In this document: positions 22,408 to 30,791 of the stretch, in pieces
How positions within the stretch are numbered: the first letter of the stretch is position 1
Layout of the letters: every line of letters begins with the position of its first letter
Assembly (NCBI GenBank): GCA_031270395.1
Contig: JAISXU010000014.1
Coordinates: 1 to 32,028 of the forward strand
Reading direction: 5' to 3'
Length of the DNA: 32,028 nucleotides
From: Oscillospiraceae bacterium
Lineage (GTDB): Bacteria; Bacillota; Clostridia; Oscillospirales; Oscillospiraceae
Notes under the pieces: generated by a model
What the model was told of the DNA's origin: nothing
What the model saw: the letters and a program-made list of their open reading frames with translations, nothing else
Database searches by the model: none
Made by a program: the position numbers and the translations under genes

Positions 22408-24567
22408 ATGGATATTTTCAACAGACTGGCGCCATTTATTCAGGACTTCATATATAACAACAACTGGACGGAGCTGCGCGGCGTTCAGGTGGCATCGTGC
22501 GAGGCGATCTTCGACACGGACGACAACCTGCTGCTGTCCTCCGGCACCGCCTCCGGCAAGACTGAGGCGGCGTTCCTGCCAGTGCTCACAAAGCTGTACG
22601 ACGAGCCGTCGCGCTCGGTGGGCGTCCTGTATATAAGCCCGCTTAAAGCGCTTATCAACGACCAGTTCAAGCGTCTCGAACAGCTCATCATAGACTCCAA
22701 TATACCGGTGTGCAAGTGGCACGGCGACGCATCGCCGTCGAAGAAGAACGCGCTCATAAGAAAACCGGCCGGGATTTTACAGATAACGCCGGAGTCGCTG
22801 GAGAGCCTTCTCACGAACAGGCGCGGGGCGTGCCTCAAGCTGTTTTCAGACCTCCGGTTCGTCATAATAGACGAGGTTCACCACTTCATGCGCGACCAGC
22901 GCGGTATTCAGGTGCTCTGTCTGCTGGAGCGTATGCAGAACCTGACCGGCGTCGTCCCGAGGCGCATAGGGCTCTCCGCCACTCTCGGAGACGTCGCCGC
23001 CGCGGAAACGTGGCTGAACACCGGAACGGGCAGACAGTGCCGGTCTCCGGTAACGGACGAGGGGAAAAAGAGCGTGCGTCTGCACGTACACAGGTTCGTA
23101 AAAGCGGGCGACGGCGACGACACGAGCACGGATTCCGGCGACAGGGAGCATTTTGAGTATCTGTTTCGAATGACGCTCGACAGGAAGACGATCATATTTA
23201 CAAACTCCCGCGAGGAAACCGAGTTTGTTATGGCAAACCTTCGCGTGATCGCGCAGAAGAACAAGGCGCCCGACGTGTACAGGGTACACCACGGAAATGT
23301 GTCCGCGCTGCTGCGCGAGCAGACGGAGGACGAGATGAAATCCTCCGAGGACAAGATAGTCACCGGCGCGACGGTGACGCTGGAGCTTGGGATAGACATA
23401 GGCTCGCTCGATCAGGCCGTGCAGATCGGCGCGCCTATCAACGTCTCCAGCTTCGCGCAGCGTCTCGGGCGGTGCGGCAGACGCGGGCAGACGCCGCAGT
23501 TACTGTTCACGTTCGTCGAGGAGATACAGGCGACGGCCGCCGATTCGCTCGGCCCCGTCAACTGGGCGTTTATCAGATTGATCGCCATAATAGAGCTTTA
23601 CACAAAGGAGAGGTGGATAGAGCCCATTCCGCCGCAGCGCCACCCGTATTCGCTACTGTATCACCAGACTATGAGCCATCTGCGGAGCAGCGGGGAGCTC
23701 ACTCCCGCCAGACTCGCGCAGGATATACTGTCACTGCGCAGCTTCCGGTGTATCACGCAGGAGGACTACAGGGAGCTGCTCGGACATCTAATCGAGATTG
23801 AGCACATACAGAGGACGGAGAACGGCGGCCTGATCATAGGGCGCTCCGGCGAGCCCATTGTAAATCACTTCCACTTTTACACCGTCTTTGTAGTGAAGGA
23901 CTACTATCTTGTCAAGGATGAGAACAGGGCGATAGGCACGGTGGACAAGATATATCCCGAGGGCATACGCTTCTCGCTGGCGGGCATCACATGGGAGACT
24001 GTGGAGGTGAACGAGAAGGCGAAGGTCATTTTCGTCAAACGCGTGCCGGGCGTCTCCGTCGTCGATTGGGACGTGGATTTTGAGTACGAGCTGCACACCG
24101 TTCTTGTGCGCAAGCTGCGGAGCGTACTGCTCGGGGACGAGGGATACCCCTACCTGAGCGACAGCTGCGCGGAGCGTCTCGCGGAAATACGGTTTCTGAC
24201 GCGCAACAGCGGCATACTCGATAACATGGTAACGCCGCTGTCCGAGCGGAAATACGCCGTCTTCCCGTGGGTGGGGACGCGGCAGCTCTACACTCTGCAT
24301 TACGCCCTTTTGGGCAGGGGAATCAAGAGCAGCGTCCCGTGGAGGGCGTGCGTGTATCTGGAGGTATATTTCGGCGGCGCGCCGGAGGAGCTTGAAGACA
24401 TCATTTACGACATTCTGCGCTCCGATTTGGACCTGCTCAGTCTCCCCCTGCCCGACGATATACAGATCGCCGGAAAATATAACGGCTTTATCCCGCGCTC
24501 GCTGCTGCGCAAGCAGTTCGCGGAGGATTTTCTGGATTTCGAGGGACTCAAAAAAGCGCTGCTGTGA
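22408..24567 (+). CDS. Superfamily 2 DEVH-box helicase, Lhr-like
   Basis: A 719-residue ATP-dependent nucleic-acid helicase. RecA domain 1 has the Walker A SGTASGKT (45-52), YISPLKAL (75-82), the Walker B DEVH (155-158) and SAT (190-192). RecA domain 2 has TIIFTNSREE (261-270), TLELGIDIG (324-332) and motif VI QRLGRCGRRG (351-360). The motif set resembles Lhr-type helicases. The C-terminal half (about 400-719) has no motif I recognise and is shorter than that of full-length Lhr. The ATG at 22408 lies 13 bases after GGGAGG. It is the only complete plus-strand gene inside the window, flanked by divergent and convergent genes, so it stands alone. Its role (DNA repair, RNA processing or defence) cannot be told from the sequence. 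Confidence 0.88.
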   Translation: MDIFNRLAPFIQDFIYNNNWTELRGVQVASCEAIFDTDDNLLLSSGTASGKTEAAFLPVLTKLYDEPSRSVGVLYISPLKALINDQFKRLEQLIIDSNIPVCKWHGDASPSKKNALIRKPAGILQITPESLESLLTNRRGACLKLFSDLRFVIIDEVHHFMRDQRGIQVLCLLERMQNLTGVVPRRIGLSATLGDVAAAETWLNTGTGRQCRSPVTDEGKKSVRLHVHRFVKAGDGDDTSTDSGDREHFEYLFRMTLDRKTIIFTNSREETEFVMANLRVIAQKNKAPDVYRVHHGNVSALLREQTEDEMKSSEDKIVTGATVTLELGIDIGSLDQAVQIGAPINVSSFAQRLGRCGRRGQTPQLLFTFVEEIQATAADSLGPVNWAFIRLIAIIELYTKERWIEPIPPQRHPYSLLYHQTMSHLRSSGELTPARLAQDILSLRSFRCITQEDYRELLGHLIEIEHIQRTENGGLIIGRSGEPIVNHFHFYTVFVVKDYYLVKDENRAIGTVDKIYPEGIRFSLAGITWETVEVNEKAKVIFVKRVPGVSVVDWDVDFEYELHTVLVRKLRSVLLGDEGYPYLSDSCAERLAEIRFLTRNSGILDNMVTPLSERKYAVFPWVGTRQLYTLHYALLGRGIKSSVPWRACVYLEVYFGGAPEELEDIIYDILRSDLDLLSLPLPDDIQIAGKYNGFIPRSLLRKQFAEDFLDFEGLKKALL

Positions 24568-24700
24568 GGCGCCGCCGGCTGGCCGCGCCTCTCGCCGCCG
24601 CGAAGACGGCGGCTCCGCAGACGACCAGCGCCGCAATCAGCGCCGCCGGCCTCCGGTGGACGGCTCCAAGCCTCTCCGTCCGTTTATTGTTTGCGTTCAT
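24548..24700 (-). CDS. Possible 50-residue single-span membrane peptide
   Basis: A short frame starting 18 bases after the aminopeptidase gene, with AAAAGGGGG about 11 bases before the ATG at 24700. It reads MNANNKRTERLGAVHRRP, then a hydrophobic span (ALIAALVVCGAAVFAAA), then a basic tail RGAASRRRLTAALF. The layout (basic, hydrophobic, basic) could be a small membrane protein or simply GC-rich noise. Its last 20 bases overlap the end of the helicase gene on the other strand. The rest of the 24568-24718 gap holds one GC hairpin (GCCGCC/GGCGGC near 24595-24614) without a T tract. Confidence 0.3.
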   Translation of the reverse strand: MNANNKRTERLGAVHRRPAALIAALVVCGAAVFAAARGAASRRRLTAALF

Positions 24701-24718
24701 ATTTTTTACGGCCCCCTT

Positions 24719-26149
24719 TTAATGAGTTCCCCCGTCTTTTTCCCCACGCCCGCCGGACGCGCCGTCCGGCGTCTCCGATTCGTAGAGTGCGCGGATACCC
24801 TTGTACACCATGTAGCAGTCGAGTTTCGACACGATCTCGAAGGGCGCGTGCATGGAGAGCACCGGCACGCCCGCGTCAATCGTCTCGATATTTCTGTTCG
24901 CCATGTACATGGCGACCGTCCCGCCGCCGCCCTGATCGACCTTGCCTAGCTCCGTCGTCTGCCACGCAACCGCGTTTGCGTCGAACAGGCGCCGCAAAAA
25001 GCCGACCGTCTCGGCGGACGCGTCGTTTGAGCCGGACTTGCCGCGCGCGCCGGTATATTTCATAACCGCCATGCCGCGGTTGATAAACGCGCTGTTATTC
25101 TTTTCCGAGACATCCGGGAAGCACGGGTCAAAAGCGTTGCACACGTCCGCTGAGATGCAAAACGACCGCGCGAACGTCCTGCCGACGCCGCCCATCCCGC
25201 CGCAAATGTACGACATAAAATCCTCGAACGCCGCCGACTGCATACCCGTCATGCCCTCGGAGCCTATCTCCTCCTTGTCTGTGAGCACGCATACGGCCGT
25301 GCGCTCCGGCTCGCGGGCGTCGAGGATCGCCCTGAGCGCGGCAAACGCGCAGGAGCGGTCGTCGTGCCCGTACGCGGCGATCATCGAATCGTCAAACCCG
25401 AGGTCGCGCGCGCGTCCCGCGGGAACCGCCTCGAGCTCCGCGGACAGGAAATCCTCCTCGATGAGACCGTATCTCTCGTTCAATATGCGCAGCGCGGAGA
25501 GCTTAACGCGGTCGGTCTCCTTTTCCTCACCATCCGGGCGGCTGCCGAGCAGGATGTTCAGATTTTCGCCCGTAAACGCCTCGCCCAGCGTCTTTTTCTC
25601 CTGTTCCTTGCCGAGATGCGGCAGGAGATCGGTTATCATAAATACCGGGTCGCGCTCGTCCTCGCCTATTACGACGTCTATCCGCGAGCCGTCCTTCCTG
25701 ACGACGACTCCGTGCAGCGCGAGCGGCAGCGTCACCCACTGGTACTTTTTTATGCCGCCGTAGTAGTGCGTCTTGAAAAACGCCAGGCCCTCCTCCTCGT
25801 ACAGGGGGGACTGCTTCAAGTCGAGGCGCGGCGAATCGACGTGCGCGGCGGCAATATTCACCCCCTCGGATATGGGCCTTTTGCCGATCACCGCCAGAAA
25901 GACGGTCTTTCCGGCGACCGTCGCATATATTTTTGTCCCGGGGGCGAGCTCCATATCCGGCTCATACCGCATAAACCCCATGCCCTCCGCCAGACTGACC
26001 GCCTCGCGCACCGCCTCGCGCTCCGTCTTTGAGCGGTCGAGGAAGCGTTTGTACTCGCCGGCGTATGCGGACGCCCTCGCGCGGTCGTCCTCGCTTATCG
26101 TGTCGTACGCGTTTTTCTTTTTGAAAAACAATTCCTCTCTGTCCGCCAT
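24719..26149 (-). CDS. M18 family aminopeptidase
   Basis: A 476-residue zinc metallopeptidase that removes N-terminal residues (often acidic) from peptides in the cytosol. The metal-site motifs are AAAHVDSPRLDLK (H103), GHDDRSCAFAAL (D263 or D264), TDKEEIGSEG (E293, E294) and the late SMHAPFE histidine. The first 40 residues are the usual helical lead-in FFKKKNAYDTISEDDRARA, and the length matches the family (430-480). The C-terminus has a Gly/Asp-rich tail (DGASGGRGEKDGGTH) that varies between relatives. The ATG at 26149 is preceded by AAAGGAA at about 12 bases. It is separated from coaE by a repeat element, so co-transcription is possible but not certain. Confidence 0.93.
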   Translation of the reverse strand: MADREELFFKKKNAYDTISEDDRARASAYAGEYKRFLDRSKTEREAVREAVSLAEGMGFMRYEPDMELAPGTKIYATVAGKTVFLAVIGKRPISEGVNIAAAHVDSPRLDLKQSPLYEEEGLAFFKTHYYGGIKKYQWVTLPLALHGVVVRKDGSRIDVVIGEDERDPVFMITDLLPHLGKEQEKKTLGEAFTGENLNILLGSRPDGEEKETDRVKLSALRILNERYGLIEEDFLSAELEAVPAGRARDLGFDDSMIAAYGHDDRSCAFAALRAILDAREPERTAVCVLTDKEEIGSEGMTGMQSAAFEDFMSYICGGMGGVGRTFARSFCISADVCNAFDPCFPDVSEKNNSAFINRGMAVMKYTGARGKSGSNDASAETVGFLRRLFDANAVAWQTTELGKVDQGGGGTVAMYMANRNIETIDAGVPVLSMHAPFEIVSKLDCYMVYKGIRALYESETPDGASGGRGEKDGGTH

Positions 26150-26179
26150 TTTTATGACCGTTCCTTTCCTCTCTTAACA

Positions 26180-26284
26180 ATCCGCTCGAAAAGTCTTATC
26201 CTTACGGCAAAGCCGCTCGGGACTTTTCTCGCTCATGAGCGCATGTTTCTCGCCGCCTATGGCGGCAACCGAAACATATGCGCG
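26180..26284. repeat. Hairpin module plus nested palindrome, intermediate copy
   Basis: The segment 26181-26237 is nearly identical to 28648-28702 (TCCGCTCGAAAAGTCTTATC ... GACTTTTCTCGCTCA). It is followed by a second palindrome, arms GCGCATGTTTC (26239-26249) and GAAACATATGCGC (26271-26283), with an inner GCCGCC-TAT-GGCGGC stem. In the compact copy at 6046-6143 this second palindrome is absent; at 28647-28980 it has been opened by more inserts. The repeat ends exactly at the coaE stop codon. Confidence 0.8.
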
Positions 26285-26926
26285 TCAGCGTGATAAGTCC
26301 GCTATCACGCCCTCGAAAAACTTGGCGCATTTTTTTTCAAACTCTGCCGGGTCGCCGCCGTCGTTTATGAGTATGTGGTCGCAGTTGCGCCGGAAAAACG
26401 TGTCCGAGCGCTGCGCCGCGATGCGCGTCCGAGCGACTGGAGCGCTTATGCCGTCCCTCGCCGTTATGCGAGCCTCCCGCAGCCGCGCGGGGGCGAGCAC
26501 CCCCACGACGACGTCGCATATCTCATGAAGTCCGCTCTCAATCAGCGCGATGGCGTCTATTGCCGCGAGTCTCCCCCCGTCCGCGCTCCAGCGCTCCAGA
26601 CGCCGCCGCACCTCCGCGTCGACGTACTTGTGGGTTATGCCGTTGAGATCCTCCAGCGCCCCGGCGTCGCCGAATACTATGCGTCCGAGCGCCCGCCTGT
26701 CTATTCCGTCCGGCGCCGCCGCCCCGGGGAAGCGTTCCGCGATCTCTCGCCGCAGAGCGGCGTCTCCCGCCAGCAGCTCATGGTAGACCTCGTCGCAGTC
26801 GATCGTCAGCGCTCCCAGTCCGCCGAGCGCCCGCAGAGCCGACGTCTTGCCCGCTCCCGTGCCGCCCGTTATGCCGAAGATCAAAGTCGCGCCCGTGCCC
26901 GCGCCGCCCGCGCGCCGCGCCGTCAT
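26285..26926 (-). CDS. coaE: Dephospho-CoA kinase
   Basis: A 213-residue P-loop kinase that phosphorylates dephospho-CoA in the last step of coenzyme A synthesis. The Walker A is GITGGTGAGKT (18-28), followed by TIDCDEVYHELL (substrate-binding DxD/E region) and by IALIESGLHEICDVVVGVLA. C-terminal DHILINDGG matches the conserved end of the family. The first 12 residues (MTARRAGGAGTG) extend beyond the usual start. The ATG at 26926 overlaps the tsaC stop codon by 4 bases (ATGA), showing translational coupling; a reading 48 codons longer inside tsaC is not credible. Arg/Ala richness reflects high GC. Confidence 0.93.
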   Translation of the reverse strand: MTARRAGGAGTGATLIFGITGGTGAGKTSALRALGGLGALTIDCDEVYHELLAGDAALRREIAERFPGAAAPDGIDRRALGRIVFGDAGALEDLNGITHKYVDAEVRRRLERWSADGGRLAAIDAIALIESGLHEICDVVVGVLAPARLREARITARDGISAPVARTRIAAQRSDTFFRRNCDHILINDGGDPAEFEKKCAKFFEGVIADLSR

Positions 26927-27558
26927 TGCACATGCGCCGCGACGCCCGCCGCGGCCGCGACGTCGCGGAACGCTATCGCGCCGGCCCGCAGCAGCCTGAC
27001 GCCGCCGCTCTCCACGGCCACAACCGTCGATCCCACGCCGACGGCGCAACGGCCCCCGTCCAGCACGCAATCAATCTTGTCCCCGAAATAATCCAAAACG
27101 GCCGCTGCGTCCCTCGGGCTGTCCATGCCCGACGGATTGGCCGACGGCGCCGCCAGCGGCGTCGCCGTCATGCGCAGGAGGCGCAGCGCCACGTCGTGGC
27201 GGGGACATCGCACGCCCACGGCGGCGCCTCCTGCCGTCACGACGTCCGGCACGCAGGCGGCACGGGGAAGCGTCATAGTGAGCGGCCCCGGCCAGAAAGC
27301 CTCCGCGAGCCTTAACGCGGCGCTGGGAACATCGGAGCACACGGCGCGCGCGGCGTCTATATCCGGCACGAGCAGACTCACCGGCTTGTCCGGCGGCCTG
27401 CCCTTCACCTCGAACAGGCGCCTGACCGCCTCCGCGTTGCGCCCGTCGCAGCACAGTCCGTATACCGTCTCCGTAGGTACGGCCACGAGGCCGCCGCGCT
27501 CTATTATCCGGGCGGCGGGCGATATGTCGCCGCCGCGCCCGATCACCGTGACTCCCAT
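26923..27558 (-). CDS. tsaC: Threonylcarbamoyl-AMP synthase
   Basis: A 211-residue YrdC/Sua5-type enzyme that makes threonylcarbamoyl-AMP from threonine, bicarbonate and ATP for the t6A37 modification of ANN-decoding tRNAs. Motifs are VPTETVYGL (27-35), KGRPPDKPVSLLV (52-64), FWPGPLTMTL, and APSANPSGMDSP. It is the short (TsaC/YwlC) form without the Sua5 C-terminal domain. The ATG at 27558 follows the prfA stop codon by a single base, and its own stop overlaps coaE, so it is the middle gene of a tight prfA-tsaC-coaE operon. No clear independent ribosome binding site is visible. Confidence 0.94.
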   Translation of the reverse strand: MGVTVIGRGGDISPAARIIERGGLVAVPTETVYGLCCDGRNAEAVRRLFEVKGRPPDKPVSLLVPDIDAARAVCSDVPSAALRLAEAFWPGPLTMTLPRAACVPDVVTAGGAAVGVRCPRHDVALRLLRMTATPLAAPSANPSGMDSPRDAAAVLDYFGDKIDCVLDGGRCAVGVGSTVVAVESGGVRLLRAGAIAFRDVAAAAGVAAHVQ

Positions 27559-27559
27559 G

Positions 27560-28624
27560 TCAGCCGACCTGTGATAATTTGAGCTTTTCCGCCTGATCCG
27601 CCATGATGAGCGCGTCGATCATCTCGTCGAGATCTCCGTTTAGCATCTGTTCGAGCTTGTACAGCGTCAGGCCGATCCGGTGGTCGGTCACGCGCCCCTG
27701 AGGATAGTTGTACGTGCGTATGCGCTCGGAGCGGTCTCCCGTGCCTACTTGACTCCTGCGCTCGGCGGCGAGGGCCGCGTTTTGTTTTCTCTGCTCGGCC
27801 TCGTAGAGACGGGAGAGCAGTATCTTCATCGCCCTGTCGCGGTTTTTGTACTGGCTGCGCTCGTCCTGACACTCCACTACGGTACCCGTCGGCAGATGCG
27901 TTATGCGTATCGCGGACTCCGTCTTGTTGACGTGCTGGCCGCCCGCCCCGCTGCTGCGAAACGTGTCTATCTGGAGCTCGGAGGGATTGACCTCAAAGTC
28001 AACCTCGTCCACCTCCGGCAGTACCGCTACGGTAACGGTGCTCGTGTGTATCCGTCCCGACGACTCCGTATCCGGAACGCGCTGTACGCGGTGTACGCCG
28101 CTTTCAAATTTCAATCTTGAATACGCCCCGTCGCCCTCGACGACAAAGCTGATCTCCTTGACGCCGCCAAGCTCCGTCGCGTTCACATATGCCGTCTCGG
28201 CGCTCCAGCGCCTCGCTTCAGCGTACATGGAGTACATTCTGAAAAGGCTGTGCGCGAAAAGCGCCGCCTCCTCGCCGCCCGCGCCGCCGCGTATCTCGAT
28301 GATGACGTTCTTTGAGTCGTTCGGATCGCGCGGCAACAGCAGAAGTCTGAGCTCCCCCTCCGCGCGCTCCATAGCGGAGCGCGCCGCGTCGTATTCCTCC
28401 TGCGCGAGCTCCTTGAGATCCGGGTCGGATAACAGCTCCCTCGCGCTCTCGGCGTCCTTTTGCAGCTTTTTCAGTCTGCGGTACGCCTCCGTGACGGGCG
28501 CTATTTCCTTTTGTTCGCGGGCCAGACGCGCGTACAGGGCAGGGTCGCCGTACGATTCCGGCTCCTGCATACGCCTCTCCAGCTCCGAGTATTTCGCGTC
28601 TATCTCCGCAAGCCTTTCGAGCAT
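27560..28624 (-). CDS. prfA: Peptide chain release factor 1
   Basis: A 354-residue class I release factor recognising UAA and UAG. The GGQ catalytic loop is at 228-230 ([14 protein letters not shown]). The stop-codon reading motif is PDT at 184-186 ([14 protein letters not shown]), fitting the RF1 PxT rule rather than the SPF of RF2, although Ala or Val is usual at the middle position. Domain 1 has the expected coiled helices and [15 protein letters not shown]. The ATG at 28624 has AAAGG 9 bases upstream. prmC, the methylase of the GGQ glutamine that often follows prfA in Bacillota, is missing here; tsaC follows directly. Confidence 0.96.
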   Translation of the reverse strand: MLERLAEIDAKYSELERRMQEPESYGDPALYARLAREQKEIAPVTEAYRRLKKLQKDAESARELLSDPDLKELAQEEYDAARSAMERAEGELRLLLLPRDPNDSKNVIIEIRGGAGGEEAALFAHSLFRMYSMYAEARRWSAETAYVNATELGGVKEISFVVEGDGAYSRLKFESGVHRVQRVPDTESSGRIHTSTVTVAVLPEVDEVDFEVNPSELQIDTFRSSGAGGQHVNKTESAIRITHLPTGTVVECQDERSQYKNRDRAMKILLSRLYEAEQRKQNAALAAERRSQVGTGDRSERIRTYNYPQGRVTDHRIGLTLYKLEQMLNGDLDEMIDALIMADQAEKLKLSQVG

Positions 28625-28646
28625 TGGGTACTACCTTTCAATACTA

Positions 28647-28980
28647 ATCCGCTCGAAAAGTCTTATCCTTACGGCAAAGCCGCTCGGGACTTTTCTCGCT
28701 CAAATGCGCATGTTTCTCGCCGCGTCGTCCTCACGGACTACGCTAAGCTCGGAGCGTCGTATACTCCGCTCCTCGCCCGCTCCGTCGTGCGTCCTCTCCG
28801 AAACGAACCCACTTCGTTGGGCTTCGTTTCGGCTTTGGACGGGGGCGCGTAAACGCGAAAGCTCGCTCGCTACGCGGTTCGTCCTCTCCAAAACGCAACC
28901 ATTTCATTGGGTTGCGTTTTGGCTAACGCCGAACATTTGCGCGCTATTAATTCGGCACGACATACCGTGCGAATTAATAT
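28647..28980. repeat. Large nested mosaic of palindromic elements
   Basis: Left to right: the AAAAGTC/GACTTTT hairpin module (28648-28702); GCGCATGTTTCTCGCCGC; a stretch with GTCCTCACGGACTACGCTAAGCTC; hairpin C (28798-28832, CCGAAACGAA...TTCGTTTCGG); TTTGGACGGGG; the small hairpin CGCG-TAAA-CGCG (28846-28857); GCTCGCTCGCTACGCGG; hairpin D (28888-28922, perfect 13-bp stem CCAAAACGCAACC with loop ATTTCATTG); and the palindrome TATTAATTCGGCACG (28945-28979). The outer modules match the compact copy at 6046-6143, so the inner part looks inserted. No gene is visible in the 364-base gap 28625-28988. Confidence 0.85.
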
Positions 28981-28988
28981 TTTGACCA

Positions 28989-30788
28989 TCAGTCGTCCAG
29001 CGTGATCTCTCCCGCGTTCGTGTCGGTCGAGTAGCGCGAGAGGGCTTTCAGCACGTCCTCACTCGCCTGTAATTGGATCAGGCACAGCCGTTCGTACAGA
29101 CCGCCCGACGACACCAGCTCGTCGTGCGTGCCGCGCTCCACGATTTCTCCGTTTTCGATGACGAATATGCAGTCCGCCCTCTTGACGGTCGAGAGCCTAT
29201 GCGCTATGACGAATACAGTCGAGTTGCCCACGAGCGTGGATATTGCCTTTTGTATCTCGGCCTCCGTCTCGACGTCTACGGACGCCGTGGCCTCGTCCAT
29301 GATGAGTATCGGCGCGTCGCGCAGCACGGCGCGCGCTATGGCGACGCGCTGCTTTTGCCCCCCGGAGAGCCGCACGCCGCGTTCGCCTATGACGGTATTA
29401 TAACCGTCCGGGAGCTCGCTTATGAAACCGTCCGCGCACGCTATCCGCGCCGCCGCCCTCACGTCCTCCTCCGACGCGTCGTCCGCGCCGTAGGCGATAT
29501 TCTCGGCGACCGTTCCATTGAACAGAAAAACGTCCTGTAAAATGATAGAGATGTGTCCGCGCAGCGATTTGAGCGTCACGTCCCGTATGTCGTGGCCCCC
29601 GACGAGTACGCGGCCCTCCACCGGGTCGTAAAACCGCTCGATCAGGGATATGAGCGTCGTCTTGCCTACGCCCGTGGGCCCGACGAGCGCTATCATCTTG
29701 CCCGGTTCCGCCCTGAAGCTGATGCTCTTTAATATCGGCTGCTCGGGCTGGTAGTGGAAGCTGACGCTGTCGAATTCAACGCTCCCGTCGCACTCCGACA
29801 TCTCGACCGCGCCGGGTTTATCGACTATCTCCTCATACGCGTCAAGTATCTCGACGACGCGCTTCGCGCCCGCCCGCGCGGTCTGTATATCCTCCGTGAG
29901 CCGCGCCAGCGTGGCTATCGGCTGGTAGTATAAGCTGAGATAGAGCACAAAGCCCATTATCTCCGCGCCCGTCATCTCGCCGCGCAGCGCCAGATATCCG
30001 CCTCCCGCTATGACGAATATCGTGCCGAGAGACGTCAGCAGCTCGATAAAAGGCGTGAACAGACTCGTGTTCAGGCTCCACTTGATATTCCCCTCGGAAT
30101 ATTTCTTGTCGATTTCGCTTATTTTGCGGAGCTCGCGCTCCTCCTGACAGAACGCCTGTATTTCCTTGATGCCGGACAGATTATCCTGCAGCGAGCCGTT
30201 GAGGTCGCCGAGCAGCTTCATGTTGGCGCCTATTATCGGGCCAACGCGCTTCATGAATATCTTGCTGGATATGACGATCAGCGGTATCGGCACGACGGTG
30301 AGCGCGGCTATGCGGGGATTGATCGTAAACAGCACGCCCGTTACAAGTATGACTATGACTATGCTCGACATCAGATCAGGCAGCGAGTGCGCGAACAGCA
30401 CTTCCATCTGGCGGGCGTCGTTCACCGCCCGGCTCATGAGCTCTCCCGTCTGGCGGTCGTGATAGAATCTCATCGACAGCCGCTGCAGCTTTGCGTAGAT
30501 GAGGTCCGTCAGCCACGGGACGAAACGCCACGCGCATATGTGCGATATATAGAAGCTGAGAAATTTGCACACCGCCCGCGCAACGAACGTCGCGCTCAGC
30601 GTGACGGAAAATGTCACGACGGCGGTCATGTCGAATCCGTCGCCGGAGCCGATAAGCGCCATCAGGCGGGATATGAGGAGCGGCGTGGCGAGCGTGAGTA
30701 TGGCGGCAATCAGCACGAGAATGAATGAGAAAACAATGGCGCCCCAGTATTTGCGCGCCAGCTTTATCATGTACAGTATTGAATCCAT
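28989..30788 (-). CDS. ABC exporter, fused permease and ATPase (MsbA/LmrA-like half transporter)
   Basis: A 599-residue half transporter that would work as a dimer in the cytoplasmic membrane. Residues 1-310 hold six predicted transmembrane helices (first spans IVFSFILVLIAAILTLATP) with the RLSMRFYHDRQTGELMSRAVND coupling region around 95-115. The ATPase follows: Walker A GPTGVGKTTLI (about 372-382), signature LSGGQKQR (about 476-483), Walker B ILIMDEATASVD and the switch AHRLSTVK. The substrate is unknown; multidrug or lipid export is typical. The ATG at 30788 has GGAG 6 bases upstream and starts 3 bases after the HPr gene, so the two are cotranscribed. No second half transporter is adjacent, suggesting a homodimer. 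Confidence 0.93.
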   Translation of the reverse strand: MDSILYMIKLARKYWGAIVFSFILVLIAAILTLATPLLISRLMALIGSGDGFDMTAVVTFSVTLSATFVARAVCKFLSFYISHICAWRFVPWLTDLIYAKLQRLSMRFYHDRQTGELMSRAVNDARQMEVLFAHSLPDLMSSIVIVILVTGVLFTINPRIAALTVVPIPLIVISSKIFMKRVGPIIGANMKLLGDLNGSLQDNLSGIKEIQAFCQEERELRKISEIDKKYSEGNIKWSLNTSLFTPFIELLTSLGTIFVIAGGGYLALRGEMTGAEIMGFVLYLSLYYQPIATLARLTEDIQTARAGAKRVVEILDAYEEIVDKPGAVEMSECDGSVEFDSVSFHYQPEQPILKSISFRAEPGKMIALVGPTGVGKTTLISLIERFYDPVEGRVLVGGHDIRDVTLKSLRGHISIILQDVFLFNGTVAENIAYGADDASEEDVRAAARIACADGFISELPDGYNTVIGERGVRLSGGQKQRVAIARAVLRDAPILIMDEATASVDVETEAEIQKAISTLVGNSTVFVIAHRLSTVKRADCIFVIENGEIVERGTHDELVSSGGLYERLCLIQLQASEDVLKALSRYSTDTNAGEITLDD

Positions 30789-30791
30789 GAG

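Noticed and set aside
28625-28988. CRISPR array
   Set aside because: The repeats are palindromic modules of different kinds and spacing, without regular identical repeats and unique spacers.
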